Positions 27,067 to 38,057 of a stretch of 56,573 bases of DNA are shown one piece after another. The notes under the pieces are model-generated. The model was given only the letters and a program-made list of their open reading frames with translations, did no database searches and was not told the origin of the DNA. Source of the stretch: Verrucomicrobiaceae bacterium (GTDB lineage: Bacteria > Verrucomicrobiota > Verrucomicrobiia > Verrucomicrobiales > Verrucomicrobiaceae); NCBI GenBank assembly GCA_019694165.1, contig JAIBCL010000041.1:1-56573 (forward strand), given 5' to 3'. Positions within the stretch are counted from its first letter, which is position 1; the number at the start of each line of letters is the position of its first letter. Both the position numbers and the translations under genes were made by a program.

Positions 27067-30000
27067 TCAGGGTGAAAGCGTCACCCGCAGGCGGAAGAAC
27101 CCCTTGGCGACCGCACTGATCGGATATGGCACGGCGACAATCTCGTCGGTGCCGTCATCAGCCAGCACGGTCGGCGTGTCGGTGCTGTCTTCCCATGCAT
27201 TGCCTTGCATGGCGAGATTGAACTGCGGGGTGTAGATCAGCCCGGCGGCAGCACGATCTTTCCGCCGGACGAAGAGCGCGAGCATGGATCCCGCTTCATT
27301 CCGCGTGACCGGCAGCCCGGTGGCACCGATCACGCCATTGCCTGCATAGACAAGCGCTCGGTTGCCAGACGCCGGCGCATCGCAGGCGAAACGGATCAGG
27401 TTCTCGCCGTTGTTCGCGGCAGGGTCCGACGAGACGCCGTTGGCCGCTGCCCACGCCGCGAAGATCGTCTGCCCATTGCCGATGAGCGCGATGTCGAAGG
27501 GGTTCTTCGTGCCCGCCACGTTGCTGGCGATGTGGATGACCGCGCCGCGCGCTCCCGCGGCCGACGGCGTGAAGGTGACGGTGAAGCTGGCGCTGCCACC
27601 GCCCGCGGGCACGGTTGTGGCGCTCAGTCCACCGACGGTGAAATCAGCGGACTGCGCCCCGTCCTTGGTGATGGCGAGCGAGGCGAGGGCCGCCGTGCCG
27701 GGATTCGTGATGGTGAAGGTCTTCGCCCCGCTGCCGCCGAGGGTCACATTGCCAAAGTCCACGCTCCCCGCGCCATCCGCGAGCGCACCGACCTGCGCCA
27801 CGTTGATGGCAGCGAAGGGAAGCTGATCCGAGCCGATGGTGGTGGGCACGCCCGTCGGGCGCAGGTCTCCATCGAAATCATCGGTCACGCCGGGGACCGG
27901 GATGCCGAGGTCGTTCACCAAGACATCGCCACCCGGAACGAGATGCAGGTCGCCGGCGGCCGCGTTCACAAACATCGCACTGGTAAACCCTCCGGTGCCC
28001 GCGATGCCCGCCTGAGAGTTCGCGTCGCCGGTGGAGATTTGCCATGCGGCGAAGCTCATGGGGACGGGCGTGTTGAACGTTCCGCTGAAGTCCATGAAGT
28101 TCGCCGCTGTCGCGCCAGTGCCGGAATAGACGTTGTTGCTTACCGTGTAGCTGCCGCCGGTGACCTCATTGCCGGTGGCGAAATGGCTGCCAGTGCCAGC
28201 AGCGCGGAGATTTAGGAATAGGTTGTTTCGCGCAGTGTGCGTGCTGGCGACGTTGCGATAGCTGGCCCACGAGCTTCGCGCGCCACTTTCAATGCCGCCG
28301 ATGAGGATGCTGTTGTAGAAGGCATTGACCACACCGCCAGTGGAACCGGTGTCGTATAGGCCGTAAAGCGTCCTGCTGCCGGACGTGGCGGGGCTGAGGG
28401 TGATTTGGTTGTTCACCACGTTAAGCGTCGAGCCGGTGCTGCCCTGGGCGAGGATGCCATAGACGGCCGTCGCAGCCGTGTTTACATTGAGGGCGGTGAT
28501 TCGGTTGCGGGCGACGGTTGTGATGCCGCCGCTGATGGAGAAATAGATGCCAGTGCTGCCGCTGGTGGTGAGCAAGTCGTGGATGTAATTGCCCGTGAAA
28601 AGGTTGGTGCCGCCTCCTTGCATAGAGATGCCGTTAGGACTTGAGGATGTTGCGTTCACTTCGTAGATGTCGTTGTCAGAAAGCGTCCAAGAGTCGTTGC
28701 CTGTGCTGTGAATGTAGACTCCTGCCCGGTCAAAATTGAAAAGCTCGTTGCTCGAGACGGTGTTGCCCGAGTTTGCCACGGCGGTGCTGCTGCCAGCCGA
28801 GCGAATCAGATACCAGGGAAAAAAGACGGCACTGGTCAGGTTGCGCACCTGGCAGCCGGTGATGAGGTTGTTGTCGTTGCCCGTCAATGTGCCGGCGCTG
28901 AAGCTGATGACGCCGAACGAAGTGTTTGTGCCCGCGCCTTCCACGACGCAATTGCGCACGGTGTTGCTGCTGGCATCGTTGATGAACTCAATGGTGCTCG
29001 CCGTGGAGCCGGTGTTCGCATTGCGGAAGGTGAGATAACGTCCGCTGCCGGCGAAACGTCCGTCAATGGTCACGCGGTCCGCGCCGTTTAGCGTGATAAG
29101 GCTGCTGTTTACGTTGCCGTAGATTGTCCTCATCGTTGCGCTGTCGGGCTGGAGAGTGAGCGTGTGAGGCGGATAATTGTTCGAGGCATACTCGATCAAC
29201 GACGTGCTTCCGTTCTCGGTGGTATCACTCGTGATGGTGACAATGACGTTGCCCGTCAGCGCGACGCCGTTGATCGCGGCGAACAGGCCGCCCGCGCCGC
29301 TGAGGTTCGGATAGTCGCCGCCGCTGCCCACAGTCTTGGTGCCGCCGCTGAGCAGGGGGACGATGCTGAAGCTGTTCAGCGCTCCGTGACCGTTCACGTT
29401 CTGCACGGGTGGATTCGCTGAAGCCGTGGCAAGAGCGGGGCTGGAGACGAGGTTGTTCGCCGCGTCTTGGGCGACGACGAAATATTGGACGGTGTCACCG
29501 ACGCTGACGCTGCCGCCATAGATGAGGGAGTAATCCAGCGTGAAACCAAAAGGGCCGCTGCCGGAGGCGATGACATACTTCCAGCCGTTGCCGATGGAAT
29601 CGTTCACCACGCCGAAGACATCGGCATCCGTGCTTTTCTTGAAGTAGAGGCGAGGGGCGTTCGCGCCACCGGAGACGCTGCCGCTGTTGTCCGTGAAGGT
29701 GGCCCAGCCGGTGAGTACACGATTGACTGCGGAGCCGCTGCTGAGCGGCGTGTAACTGATTTCGGGACCGCTGCCATCGATCCAAGTGAAATCCCCGGCA
29801 TCGGCGCCGATGTCCACTGGAGTAGTGTCGGCACGCGTCTGGCCATCGAAGTCATCTGCGACCGTTGGGATGGGGACGCCCTGGCTTTCTGCCGGATTGC
29901 TCGGCTGCAAATGCAAATCTACTGTTGCGGCATCGCCCGTGGGATTGTTGAATCGAGGGTCAGCCACCACGCTGGATGCGTCCTGACCAGTCGCCGTCTG

Positions 30001-32283
30001 CCACGCGGCATGGGTGGCACGGTTTCCGTTGTAATAGCCGAGCACGCCTCCAGAACCGCTGGCAAGGAGAATATTGCCGCCCGCCGTCAAGCCTGTGAGG
30101 TTGGGACCGAAGTAGGAAACAGCATAGTGTTTTCCTGTTCCACCGAAGCTGCTGTGAGCATTGATGAATAGATTGTTCTGGAAGGCGCGGGCATTGCCTG
30201 AGCCAGAGCTGACGAAGGCATAGGTGCCAGTCCCTCCTGAACTCCGCGTGCCGCCGATGTACACTGAGTTGTGATAAAAGCTCCTGCCAGCCGTCGAGCC
30301 TAGATCATAGATGCCAAACACGCTGGGTGCGTCGGGCGTACTCGTACCGTCCGCTTTTAGGCCCACGCGCACCATGTTGTTGTATGCGGTAAAAACACCG
30401 TTTGCGAAGTCCATTCCATCTATCTCTGAGTTGTTGCTGGTTGAAGAAACCACGAGACTATGCACCCAATTGCGGGCGATGGTGTTCGCGCCGCTGGTCG
30501 ATCCTGTGAAGTAAATCCCCGCTACACCGACGCCCGCCGAATCTGCCGTGTTTGCGAGCGAGTGCACCGAGTTTTGCGACACGATCTGGCCTGCTGCCGT
30601 GGAGCTGCTGCTAATGCCAATCACAGACTGAGAAGCGGAGCCTCTTTGAGTGTTCTGACTCGTGGTGAAAAGGTTGCGGACAGCGTTGCTGGTGACGGTG
30701 TTGACCCCAGCGGAGGTGACGATGCCGCGTATCTGTCCCGTAGTTGCCGCACCAACATAGTTGTTGGTGAGATTTGCCACCGTGTTGCCTGTAATGCTGG
30801 CGCTGGTGGTGCTGGAACTGAGAATGCCTGTGACCTGCTGGCCGGTAGTGGAAGTGGATGGGGTGGCGGCGTTGAGGCTGTTGAGGTTGGAAGTAAGCGG
30901 ACTTGGCGTGCCAGTGCTGCCCACGATGTTGTTGCTGATGGTGGTCATCCCTGATGTGACCTGGATGCCGGTGAGTGAAGCTGAGATGCTGCTGGCCGAG
31001 CCGTTCACCGTGATGGAACCGATGGTGTTGTTCGTGATAGCCACCATGCCGCTGCTCGACGAGCCGGTGCCGAAGGTTGTGCCGCCGCTTCCTGAAGTTG
31101 TGACGGAGATCGAACCTGTTCCGATACCGCTCCCAATGGTATTGCCTGTCACGGTGCCTAAGTTCGCCGAACCCGCCTGCACCCAAATCCCGCTCCACAC
31201 ACCGGGCAGCGTGGTTGCGGTGCTGGAACTCGTCCATGCGAAGTTCGCGATGATATTTCCCTGCACGCTGCTCGGCGTGGTGGTGCCTACATTCAGTGCG
31301 ATGCCTTGGAGCAGAAACGCTGCCGTGGTGCCTGTTGTTGTCCAAGCCGTGCCGCCTGCGTTCGGCGCACTGCCACCGATGTAGTTGCTCGTTAACGTGA
31401 AGTTGTTGCCGGAGATGTTGTTGAGGTAAATGGCGCGGACATTCGCCGTCACCGCCACGCGGCTGGTCGTTTGGTAAAAGCTGTTGCCGGTGATGGTCCA
31501 GTCGGTGTTGCCGCCGTCGAGTCGCACGCCCGATTGGTTCGTGGTCGTGGAGTAGAAGTTAAAGACATTGCAGTTGGAGACGGTGTTGCCGCTGTTGTTC
31601 TGCGCCGTGGTGGTCGTCACCCCGAGCGCATAGAGGCAGTTGGCCGGCGTGCTCGCGCCATCGCCGATGTCGCAGTGGTCGATGGTGTTGTTGTCATTGC
31701 CGCTCGGTCCAGTGGTCGTGCTGAAGACGACCACGCCGCTCGTGGAGCTGGTGTTTACGCCTTGGAAAGCGGTGTACTGAATGGCATTGCCACCCGCATC
31801 ATTGACGAAGCGCAGCGCCACGCCGGAGGTGCTGGTGTTGGCGATGGTGAGTTGTGACGCCGCTCCGCCGCCGCTCCCGGCATTGCTGCCCACGCCGCCG
31901 GGGCGGCCGTCGATGGTGACATACTGTGCGCCGTTCAGATCGACCGTCGCCGCCGTGGTGTCTGAGCTGGAGATGGAGAGCGCTGTCGCGCCGGCGGCGG
32001 GCCGGATGGTGAGCGTATTCACCGCGCTCGCGCCATTGAGCGCCGGGATGGTGAGCGGGAAGGTCTCGACGGTGCCGACGTAGGCGGGCTGCAATTCCAG
32101 GATGAGCGCGCCGCCGAGGGTTTGCACCTGCACGTCGGCGATCGCGGCGGTGAGGCTGACATAGTCGCCCGTCGGTCCGACCGACTTCGTGCCCGACAGC
32201 GGAGCGGCCTGCGCCTTCGGTGTGATGGCGGCCGGGAATGCGACGATTGCCGCAAGAAGTCGGAGGCGGTTCATCATGTTCAT
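27067..32283 (-). CDS. Giant exported beta-helix protein with C-terminal choice-of-anchor-D-like domain, about 1738 aa
   Basis: Starts at one of three near ATGs (32283, 32277, 32274), giving a signal peptide MNRLRLLAAIVAFPAAI...QAAP. Two large right-handed parallel beta-helix blocks follow, rich in N-S-G-T ladders (GNTVSNCNVFNFY, ITGNTVANL). Each block opens with the same phrase: GTKSVGPTGDYVSLTAAI and GGTKTVGSGGDYPNLSGA. Block ends share PxVxDDFDGxxRxxTTPVDIGxD-like wording, suggesting internal duplication. The C-terminus has an Ig-like choice-of-anchor-D/ASH module (DFGNVTLGGSGAKTFTITNPG) and a family-typical FFRLRVTLSP end. Likely a surface adhesin or polysaccharide-binding or -cleaving protein. 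Confidence 0.85.
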   Translation of the reverse strand: MNMMNRLRLLAAIVAFPAAITPKAQAAPLSGTKSVGPTGDYVSLTAAIADVQVQTLGGALILELQPAYVGTVETFPLTIPALNGASAVNTLTIRPAAGATALSISSSDTTAATVDLNGAQYVTIDGRPGGVGSNAGSGGGAASQLTIANTSTSGVALRFVNDAGGNAIQYTAFQGVNTSSTSGVVVFSTTTGPSGNDNNTIDHCDIGDGASTPANCLYALGVTTTTAQNNSGNTVSNCNVFNFYSTTTNQSGVRLDGGNTDWTITGNSFYQTTSRVAVTANVRAIYLNNISGNNFTLTSNYIGGSAPNAGGTAWTTTGTTAAFLLQGIALNVGTTTPSSVQGNIIANFAWTSSSTATTLPGVWSGIWVQAGSANLGTVTGNTIGSGIGTGSISVTTSGSGGTTFGTGSSSSGMVAITNNTIGSITVNGSASSISASLTGIQVTSGMTTISNNIVGSTGTPSPLTSNLNSLNAATPSTSTTGQQVTGILSSSTTSASITGNTVANLTNNYVGAATTGQIRGIVTSAGVNTVTSNAVRNLFTTSQNTQRGSASQSVIGISSSSTAAGQIVSQNSVHSLANTADSAGVGVAGIYFTGSTSGANTIARNWVHSLVVSSTSNNSEIDGMDFANGVFTAYNNMVRVGLKADGTSTPDAPSVFGIYDLGSTAGRSFYHNSVYIGGTRSSGGTGTYAFVSSGSGNARAFQNNLFINAHSSFGGTGKHYAVSYFGPNLTGLTAGGNILLASGSGGVLGYYNGNRATHAAWQTATGQDASSVVADPRFNNPTGDAATVDLHLQPSNPAESQGVPIPTVADDFDGQTRADTTPVDIGADAGDFTWIDGSGPEISYTPLSSGSAVNRVLTGWATFTDNSGSVSGGANAPRLYFKKSTDADVFGVVNDSIGNGWKYVIASGSGPFGFTLDYSLIYGGSVSVGDTVQYFVVAQDAANNLVSSPALATASANPPVQNVNGHGALNSFSIVPLLSGGTKTVGSGGDYPNLSGAGGLFAAINGVALTGNVIVTITSDTTENGSTSLIEYASNNYPPHTLTLQPDSATMRTIYGNVNSSLITLNGADRVTIDGRFAGSGRYLTFRNANTGSTASTIEFINDASSNTVRNCVVEGAGTNTSFGVISFSAGTLTGNDNNLITGCQVRNLTSAVFFPWYLIRSAGSSTAVANSGNTVSSNELFNFDRAGVYIHSTGNDSWTLSDNDIYEVNATSSSPNGISMQGGGTNLFTGNYIHDLLTTSGSTGIYFSISGGITTVARNRITALNVNTAATAVYGILAQGSTGSTLNVVNNQITLSPATSGSRTLYGLYDTGSTGGVVNAFYNSILIGGIESGARSSWASYRNVASTHTARNNLFLNLRAAGTGSHFATGNEVTGGSYTVSNNVYSGTGATAANFMDFSGTFNTPVPMSFAAWQISTGDANSQAGIAGTGGFTSAMFVNAAAGDLHLVPGGDVLVNDLGIPVPGVTDDFDGDLRPTGVPTTIGSDQLPFAAINVAQVGALADGAGSVDFGNVTLGGSGAKTFTITNPGTAALASLAITKDGAQSADFTVGGLSATTVPAGGGSASFTVTFTPSAAGARGAVIHIASNVAGTKNPFDIALIGNGQTIFAAWAAANGVSSDPAANNGENLIRFACDAPASGNRALVYAGNGVIGATGLPVTRNEAGSMLALFVRRKDRAAAGLIYTPQFNLAMQGNAWEDSTDTPTVLADDGTDEIVAVPYPISAVAKGFFRLRVTLSP

Positions 32284-32540
32284 CAAAGGAGGGAAGGGAG
32301 GGGGCGTTCCTTCTGCCCGGCAAAGCATGGGGGTTGGGTCGCGCAGAAAACAAGTACGCCGGCTCGGTTTTCAATTATCCGTCGGGCATCGTTTCTAGCA
32401 GGCCGGAGGCGGTCTTGTCGAACATGGAGTTGTTCGTTGCGGTCGCGCACGCAATCCACGCGACCCCATCTGCGTGTCTGCCACCGGCGTGTCACTGCGG
32501 CGCTTTTGCACTCCGGGAGAATGGGGGCGGAAGGGCGAAC

Positions 32541-32681
32541 GCATGAATTGCTTCTGCGTGAATTCCCACGGATTCAGGGCGACCACGGACTGGACTTCTT
32601 CTGAACCCATCTGGGGTATCCTGAATCTGGCGGGGGCAAATCATAGATTTGAAGCTTTCGCTTTCGGTTCATGAGTGAGCC
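32541..32681. repeat. Dispersed ~135-bp repeat, copy 2
   Basis: Counterpart of 24119-24253. The minus strand again begins MGSEEVQSVVALNPWEF; of the base changes in this stretch at least two are silent and one is Val to Ala. Six extra bases (TGGCGG) follow ATCCTGAATC. Neither copy has target duplications that I can see. Confidence 0.85.
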
Positions 32682-32997
32682 ATGGTGAATACCCGCCGCG
32701 AAAACAACCGAAACGACGCCATCCTTCTCCACCATAGGACAGGCAACGAGGTCGTGCGGGACGGCATCTTCTCCCTCAGCACCTAATTGAGGACGGACGG
32801 GTCGGACTTCCAGGTGCTCCTGGGAGCAGGCATTCGGCGGCCAAAGGCGTGTCGAGCACACCCCGCCAAAGTAATGATGGGTTTCAGCCCGCACCGGCAA
32901 CGCCTTGCCCAATATTGAGCCAACCGTCCTGCCACATCGTCACGCGCATGACTGCTCTCCCGCGCCTCGCGCGCCGAGAAGCCAGCGCGCAGCGCCT

Positions 32998-33184
32998 TGG
33001 ACTGCATGCAGCCCTGCTGCCGCTTTCCCGAGGCAGCCCTGCTGCCGTCAAAGTTCCTGCGCCATGCTTCGCGATGGCACTGTCACGAAGGCGACGCCGT
33101 TGTGCGTGGAGGCTCTTCCACCGGACTGCGGCGCCAGCAGGGCTGGCTTTGACAAAGCGGCAGCAGGGCTGCCGCAATCCATGG
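32998..33184. repeat. GC-rich inverted-repeat element with GCAGCAGGGCTGC arms
   Basis: Outer arms TTGGACTGCATGCAGCCC... (from 32998) and ...GGGCTGCCGCAATCCAT (to about 33184) are complementary, including GCAGCCCTGCTGCCGCTTT (33008-33026) against AAAGCGGCAGCAGGGCTGC (33154-33172). An additional inner copy of GGCAGCCCTGCTGCCGT follows the left arm. It lies just downstream of the DUF1501 gene at 33214 and could act as a terminator-like structure. Its dispersal elsewhere in the genome cannot be seen here. Confidence 0.65.
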
Positions 33185-33213
33185 TACTGCGCACGCTGTC
33201 ACTGTCCTCGATC

Positions 33214-34662
<1,449 letters not shown>

Positions 34663-34680
34663 GGCTTCAGCTTGGGATGA

Positions 34681-37600
34681 TTACTTGTTAAGCACTTCGT
34701 CGAGGTTCATGACCTGATTGCAAAGCATCGTCCACGCGGCGAGTTCAGCGGCGGGCAGCTTCGCATCGACGGACGACTCGCCGACGGCGAGCAGTTGCTT
34801 CGCGTCCCCGGCGTGAGCCTTGTAGAAGTCACGCAGGTCTTTGAGGCTGGCTTGCAGAATGGGCTTTTCTTTGTCGCGCAGCGGACGGCAGAGGACACGC
34901 TCGGCGACGAAAGCGAAGGCCTTGGCGTCGTCATTGCAGCCGCAGGCGATGGCTTTCTGCGCGAGGTTGCGCGCGGCTTCGACAAACTGCGGATCGTTCA
35001 GCGTCACGAGCGCCTGGATCGGCGTATTGGTGCGCTCGCGACGGACGCAACTCGACTCGCGGGAAGGCGCGTTGAAGATTTCCATGTTTGGGGAAGGGGA
35101 CATGCGTTTCCAGAAGTTGTAAACCGTGCGGCGGTAGAGGTTCTCGCCCTTGTCCTGCACGTAGTTGCGCGTGTCGGCGCCGGGCAATCCGACCACGTCC
35201 CAGATGTTTTCCGGCTGATACGGCTTCGTGCCGGGGCCATACATTTTCGGCGACAAGGTGCCGCTGGCGGCGAGCGCATAGTCGCGCACCATCTCGCCAT
35301 CCATGCGGAAGCGCGGGCCGCGGCTGAGCAAGGCATTGTCGCGGTCCTTCTCGATCTTCTCCGGCGTGGTGATGGCGGCCTGGCGATACGTGGCGCTGGT
35401 GAGCATGAGCTTGAACATGTGCTGCACATTCCAGCCGCTCTCGCGGAACTCGACGGCCAGCCAGTCGAGCAGCGCTTGATTGCTTGGCGCGGCGCCCATG
35501 ATGCCAAAGTCTTCCGCGCTCTTCACGATGCCCTGGCCGAAGAGTTCCTGCCAGAAGCGATTCACGATCACGCGCGCCGTGAGCGGATTCGCCGGATCGA
35601 CGACCCATTTCGCGAGACCGAGGCGGTTCTGCGGAGCGTCCTTCGGCATGGCATTCAACCAAGCCGGCACAGCGGCTTCCACCTTTTCGCCCGGCTTGTC
35701 GTAAGCGCCGCGCATGAGGATGTTTGCCATGGGCTTCGCGCCCTTCACTTCCTCCTGGATGTGTGTGATCGGGCTGCGCGCCTTGATCGCGTCGCGCTCG
35801 CCTTCGAGCTTGTCCACGACCTTGTCGATCTTCTGGTACTCCGCGTCCTCCGTGTTGAGATAGTGGTTGTAAAGGGCGGCCTGCTGCTGGGCCGTGCGCT
35901 TTCCGGAAGCTGCGGCGAGGATTGCGCGAAGCGGTCCGATGTCGGCGATCTGCTTCACTTCCTCCTGGCTGATGGCGCGGGTGTAAACGCGCGCATCTTG
36001 CACGCCGCCGCCGTCAAAAATCTGCGAGTGGCTGCGCTGGCCGATGCGCAGCGGCGTCGTGGTCTTGATGCTTGCATTGGCAGCCAGCTTGTTTGCCGTC
36101 GCCTTCAGCTTCTTCTGCTCCATGCCGTCGATATACATCCTGATGCCGCCCGGCTTGCCGGAGCCATCATAGGTCACGAAGACATGCTGCCACTGGCCGA
36201 TCTTGAGCACCGGCTTCGGCGTCTCGACCTTCATCGCGTTGTCAGGCCACTTGTCCACGATGTGCACGGCGAGCGAGCGGTCCTGAATCCACAGGTCCCA
36301 GCCGCGATAGCCGCCCTTCTCGTCCATCTTCGCGATGATGCCGCCGAACTGGCCGTTGCGCGCAGGCTTGATCCACGCGCCGTAGCTGAACTTCTGGTTC
36401 TTCTCGAAGTCGCCGAGATTCCCAAGATCAAACGTCGCGCCCGCTTTCATGATCGGCGCGGGACCGAGTTTGCCGCCCGGCACCCAACTGATCTCACCGG
36501 TCGCCTTGAACTTGTCCGGTCCCTTGCACGCGTTGTCCACCTCGTTGCCCACACCTTCATTGAGCGGTGCATGAACGATGAGTCCTTCCTCGGGACCATC
36601 GTTGATCGAATCTGGTGTGGCCGATTTCAACCACTGCTGAAAGCCGGCACGCGCGGCCTGTTTCCGATCTTCGCGCACTTTAGTCGCCGCCGCGATCTCG
36701 CCGGGCAGCGCCTTCCAGCGCGGCTTGTCTTCCATGCTCGGTATCACGAGAATGGCGCTGCGACCGTCCTTGATATTGCCGTCCTTTGGCGACTGCGTCG
36801 TGTTGCGGAAGAAGGCGGCCATCGAGTAGAAATCCTTCATCGTCCACGGATCGAACTTGTGGTCGTGGCACTGGCCGCAGTTCGTCGTCAGGCCCATGTA
36901 AACCCAGCCCATCGTCGTCACGCGATCCACGGCGTAGTTCGCGAGATTCTCCTCGTCGATGGTGCCGCCTTCGTTCGTCGTGATGTTGCAGCGCTGGAAG
37001 CCGGTGGCGATGAGCTGGTCGTCGCTCGGATTCGGCAAAAGATCACCGGCGAGCTGCTCGACCGTGAACTTGTCGAACGGCTGGTTCGCATTGAACGAGC
37101 GGATCACCCAGTCGCGGTAGGGCCACATCTCGCGGTAGTTGTCGAAGTGCAGGCCGTGCGTGTCGCCGTAGCGTGCCGCGTCGAGCCAGTAGCGTGCGCG
37201 GTGCTCGCCATAGCGCTCGGACTTCATCAACTCATCAATCAGCGCCGACAACTGCTCGTCGCTGAGCTTCGGTCCCGCCGCATACTTTTTCACGATCTCA
37301 GGCGTCGGCGGCAAGCCCGTCACATCGAGTGCCACGCGACGTACCAGCGTGCTGGCATCGGCCTCCGGCGCTGGCGACAAACCTTTGTCCTCCAGCCGAG
37401 CGCCGACGAAGCGATCAATAGGTGTCTTTACCCACGACTCATTTTTCACCGCCGGCAGCGCCCCTTTGTCCGGTGCGATGAACGCCCAGTGCGGCTGCCA
37501 CGGCGCGCCTTGCTCGATCCACGTCTTGATGAGTGCGACCTCGTTCGGCTTCATGTCCTTGTGCTCCTTGCGCGGCGGCATGATGTCGTCCTCATCCGTC

Positions 37601-37872
37601 GTGATCAGGCGCTGATACAACGGGCTCTTGTCGAGATTGCCCTTCACGATCGTCGGACTGCCATCGCTGCCGTCCTTCAGCTTGCGTGGCGCAAAGAAAC
37701 CCGCCTCTGTGTCGAGTCGCAGCGAAGCTTTGCGCGATCCCGGATCTGGTCCGTGACAATGGAAGCATTTGTCCGCGAGGATAGGACGAACGTCGCGATT
37801 GAACTGCACCGTTGGCGCGGCGACAGCCGAGCCAATGGTGATCGCGAAGAGAAGCGAGGATGAGCGAATCAT
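34681..37872 (-). CDS. PSD1/DUF1549-DUF1553 protein with internal LamG-type domain, 1063 aa
   Basis: Start at ATG 37872 (MIRSSSLLFAITIGSAVAAP), a signal peptide; the longer frame to 37932 lacks one. N-terminal cytochrome c motif C36-F-H-C39-H40. DUF1549: PIDRFVGARLEDKGL, RRVALDVTGLPP, YGEHRARYWLDAARYGDTHG and NCGQCHDHKFDPW, a second CxxCH. A concanavalin/LamG-like module sits in the middle (LIVHAPLNEGVGNEVDNAC, GGIRMYIDGMEQKKLKA, LRIGQRSHSQIFDGGGVQDARVY), suggesting glycan binding. DUF1553 closes the protein (PLTARVIVNRFWQELFGQGIV, PSNQALLDWLAVEFRESGWN). It heads the operon with the DUF1501 gene at 33214. Confidence 0.93.
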   Translation of the reverse strand: MIRSSSLLFAITIGSAVAAPTVQFNRDVRPILADKCFHCHGPDPGSRKASLRLDTEAGFFAPRKLKDGSDGSPTIVKGNLDKSPLYQRLITTDEDDIMPPRKEHKDMKPNEVALIKTWIEQGAPWQPHWAFIAPDKGALPAVKNESWVKTPIDRFVGARLEDKGLSPAPEADASTLVRRVALDVTGLPPTPEIVKKYAAGPKLSDEQLSALIDELMKSERYGEHRARYWLDAARYGDTHGLHFDNYREMWPYRDWVIRSFNANQPFDKFTVEQLAGDLLPNPSDDQLIATGFQRCNITTNEGGTIDEENLANYAVDRVTTMGWVYMGLTTNCGQCHDHKFDPWTMKDFYSMAAFFRNTTQSPKDGNIKDGRSAILVIPSMEDKPRWKALPGEIAAATKVREDRKQAARAGFQQWLKSATPDSINDGPEEGLIVHAPLNEGVGNEVDNACKGPDKFKATGEISWVPGGKLGPAPIMKAGATFDLGNLGDFEKNQKFSYGAWIKPARNGQFGGIIAKMDEKGGYRGWDLWIQDRSLAVHIVDKWPDNAMKVETPKPVLKIGQWQHVFVTYDGSGKPGGIRMYIDGMEQKKLKATANKLAANASIKTTTPLRIGQRSHSQIFDGGGVQDARVYTRAISQEEVKQIADIGPLRAILAAASGKRTAQQQAALYNHYLNTEDAEYQKIDKVVDKLEGERDAIKARSPITHIQEEVKGAKPMANILMRGAYDKPGEKVEAAVPAWLNAMPKDAPQNRLGLAKWVVDPANPLTARVIVNRFWQELFGQGIVKSAEDFGIMGAAPSNQALLDWLAVEFRESGWNVQHMFKLMLTSATYRQAAITTPEKIEKDRDNALLSRGPRFRMDGEMVRDYALAASGTLSPKMYGPGTKPYQPENIWDVVGLPGADTRNYVQDKGENLYRRTVYNFWKRMSPSPNMEIFNAPSRESSCVRRERTNTPIQALVTLNDPQFVEAARNLAQKAIACGCNDDAKAFAFVAERVLCRPLRDKEKPILQASLKDLRDFYKAHAGDAKQLLAVGESSVDAKLPAAELAAWTMLCNQVMNLDEVLNK

Positions 37873-38057
37873 GGGAAAAGCATTCTGCCGGTTGAATCTC
37901 GATACGACGCAAGACGCGCCGCCATTTCCCACAGAACGGGGAGCAAACGGCCAAACCCCTTGTCGGATTCTGCCGCGGTGTGTGCCAATATTGGTGGGTC
38001 AAGTGCCCTCGCCTGCGCCGGTCACGCATCCGGATCAGCTTCTCGGCGGCCGGCTGG

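Larger units (their letters stand above)
32284..33213. other. 930-bp gene-free region with two dispersed repeats
   Basis: Between two minus-strand genes. Contains the second copy of the ~135-bp repeat (32541-32681) and a GC-rich inverted-repeat element (about 32998-33184), both listed separately. A short frame (32574-32912, minus) runs across the first repeat and has no recognisable domain. I see no RNA gene. Confidence 0.6.

Noticed and set aside
34795..37863. 1022-aa plus-strand open frame opposite the PSD1 gene
   Set aside because: Antisense shadow in high-GC DNA; composition is His/Arg/Leu-rich without motifs, while the minus strand has clear DUF1549/DUF1553 and CxxCH motifs.
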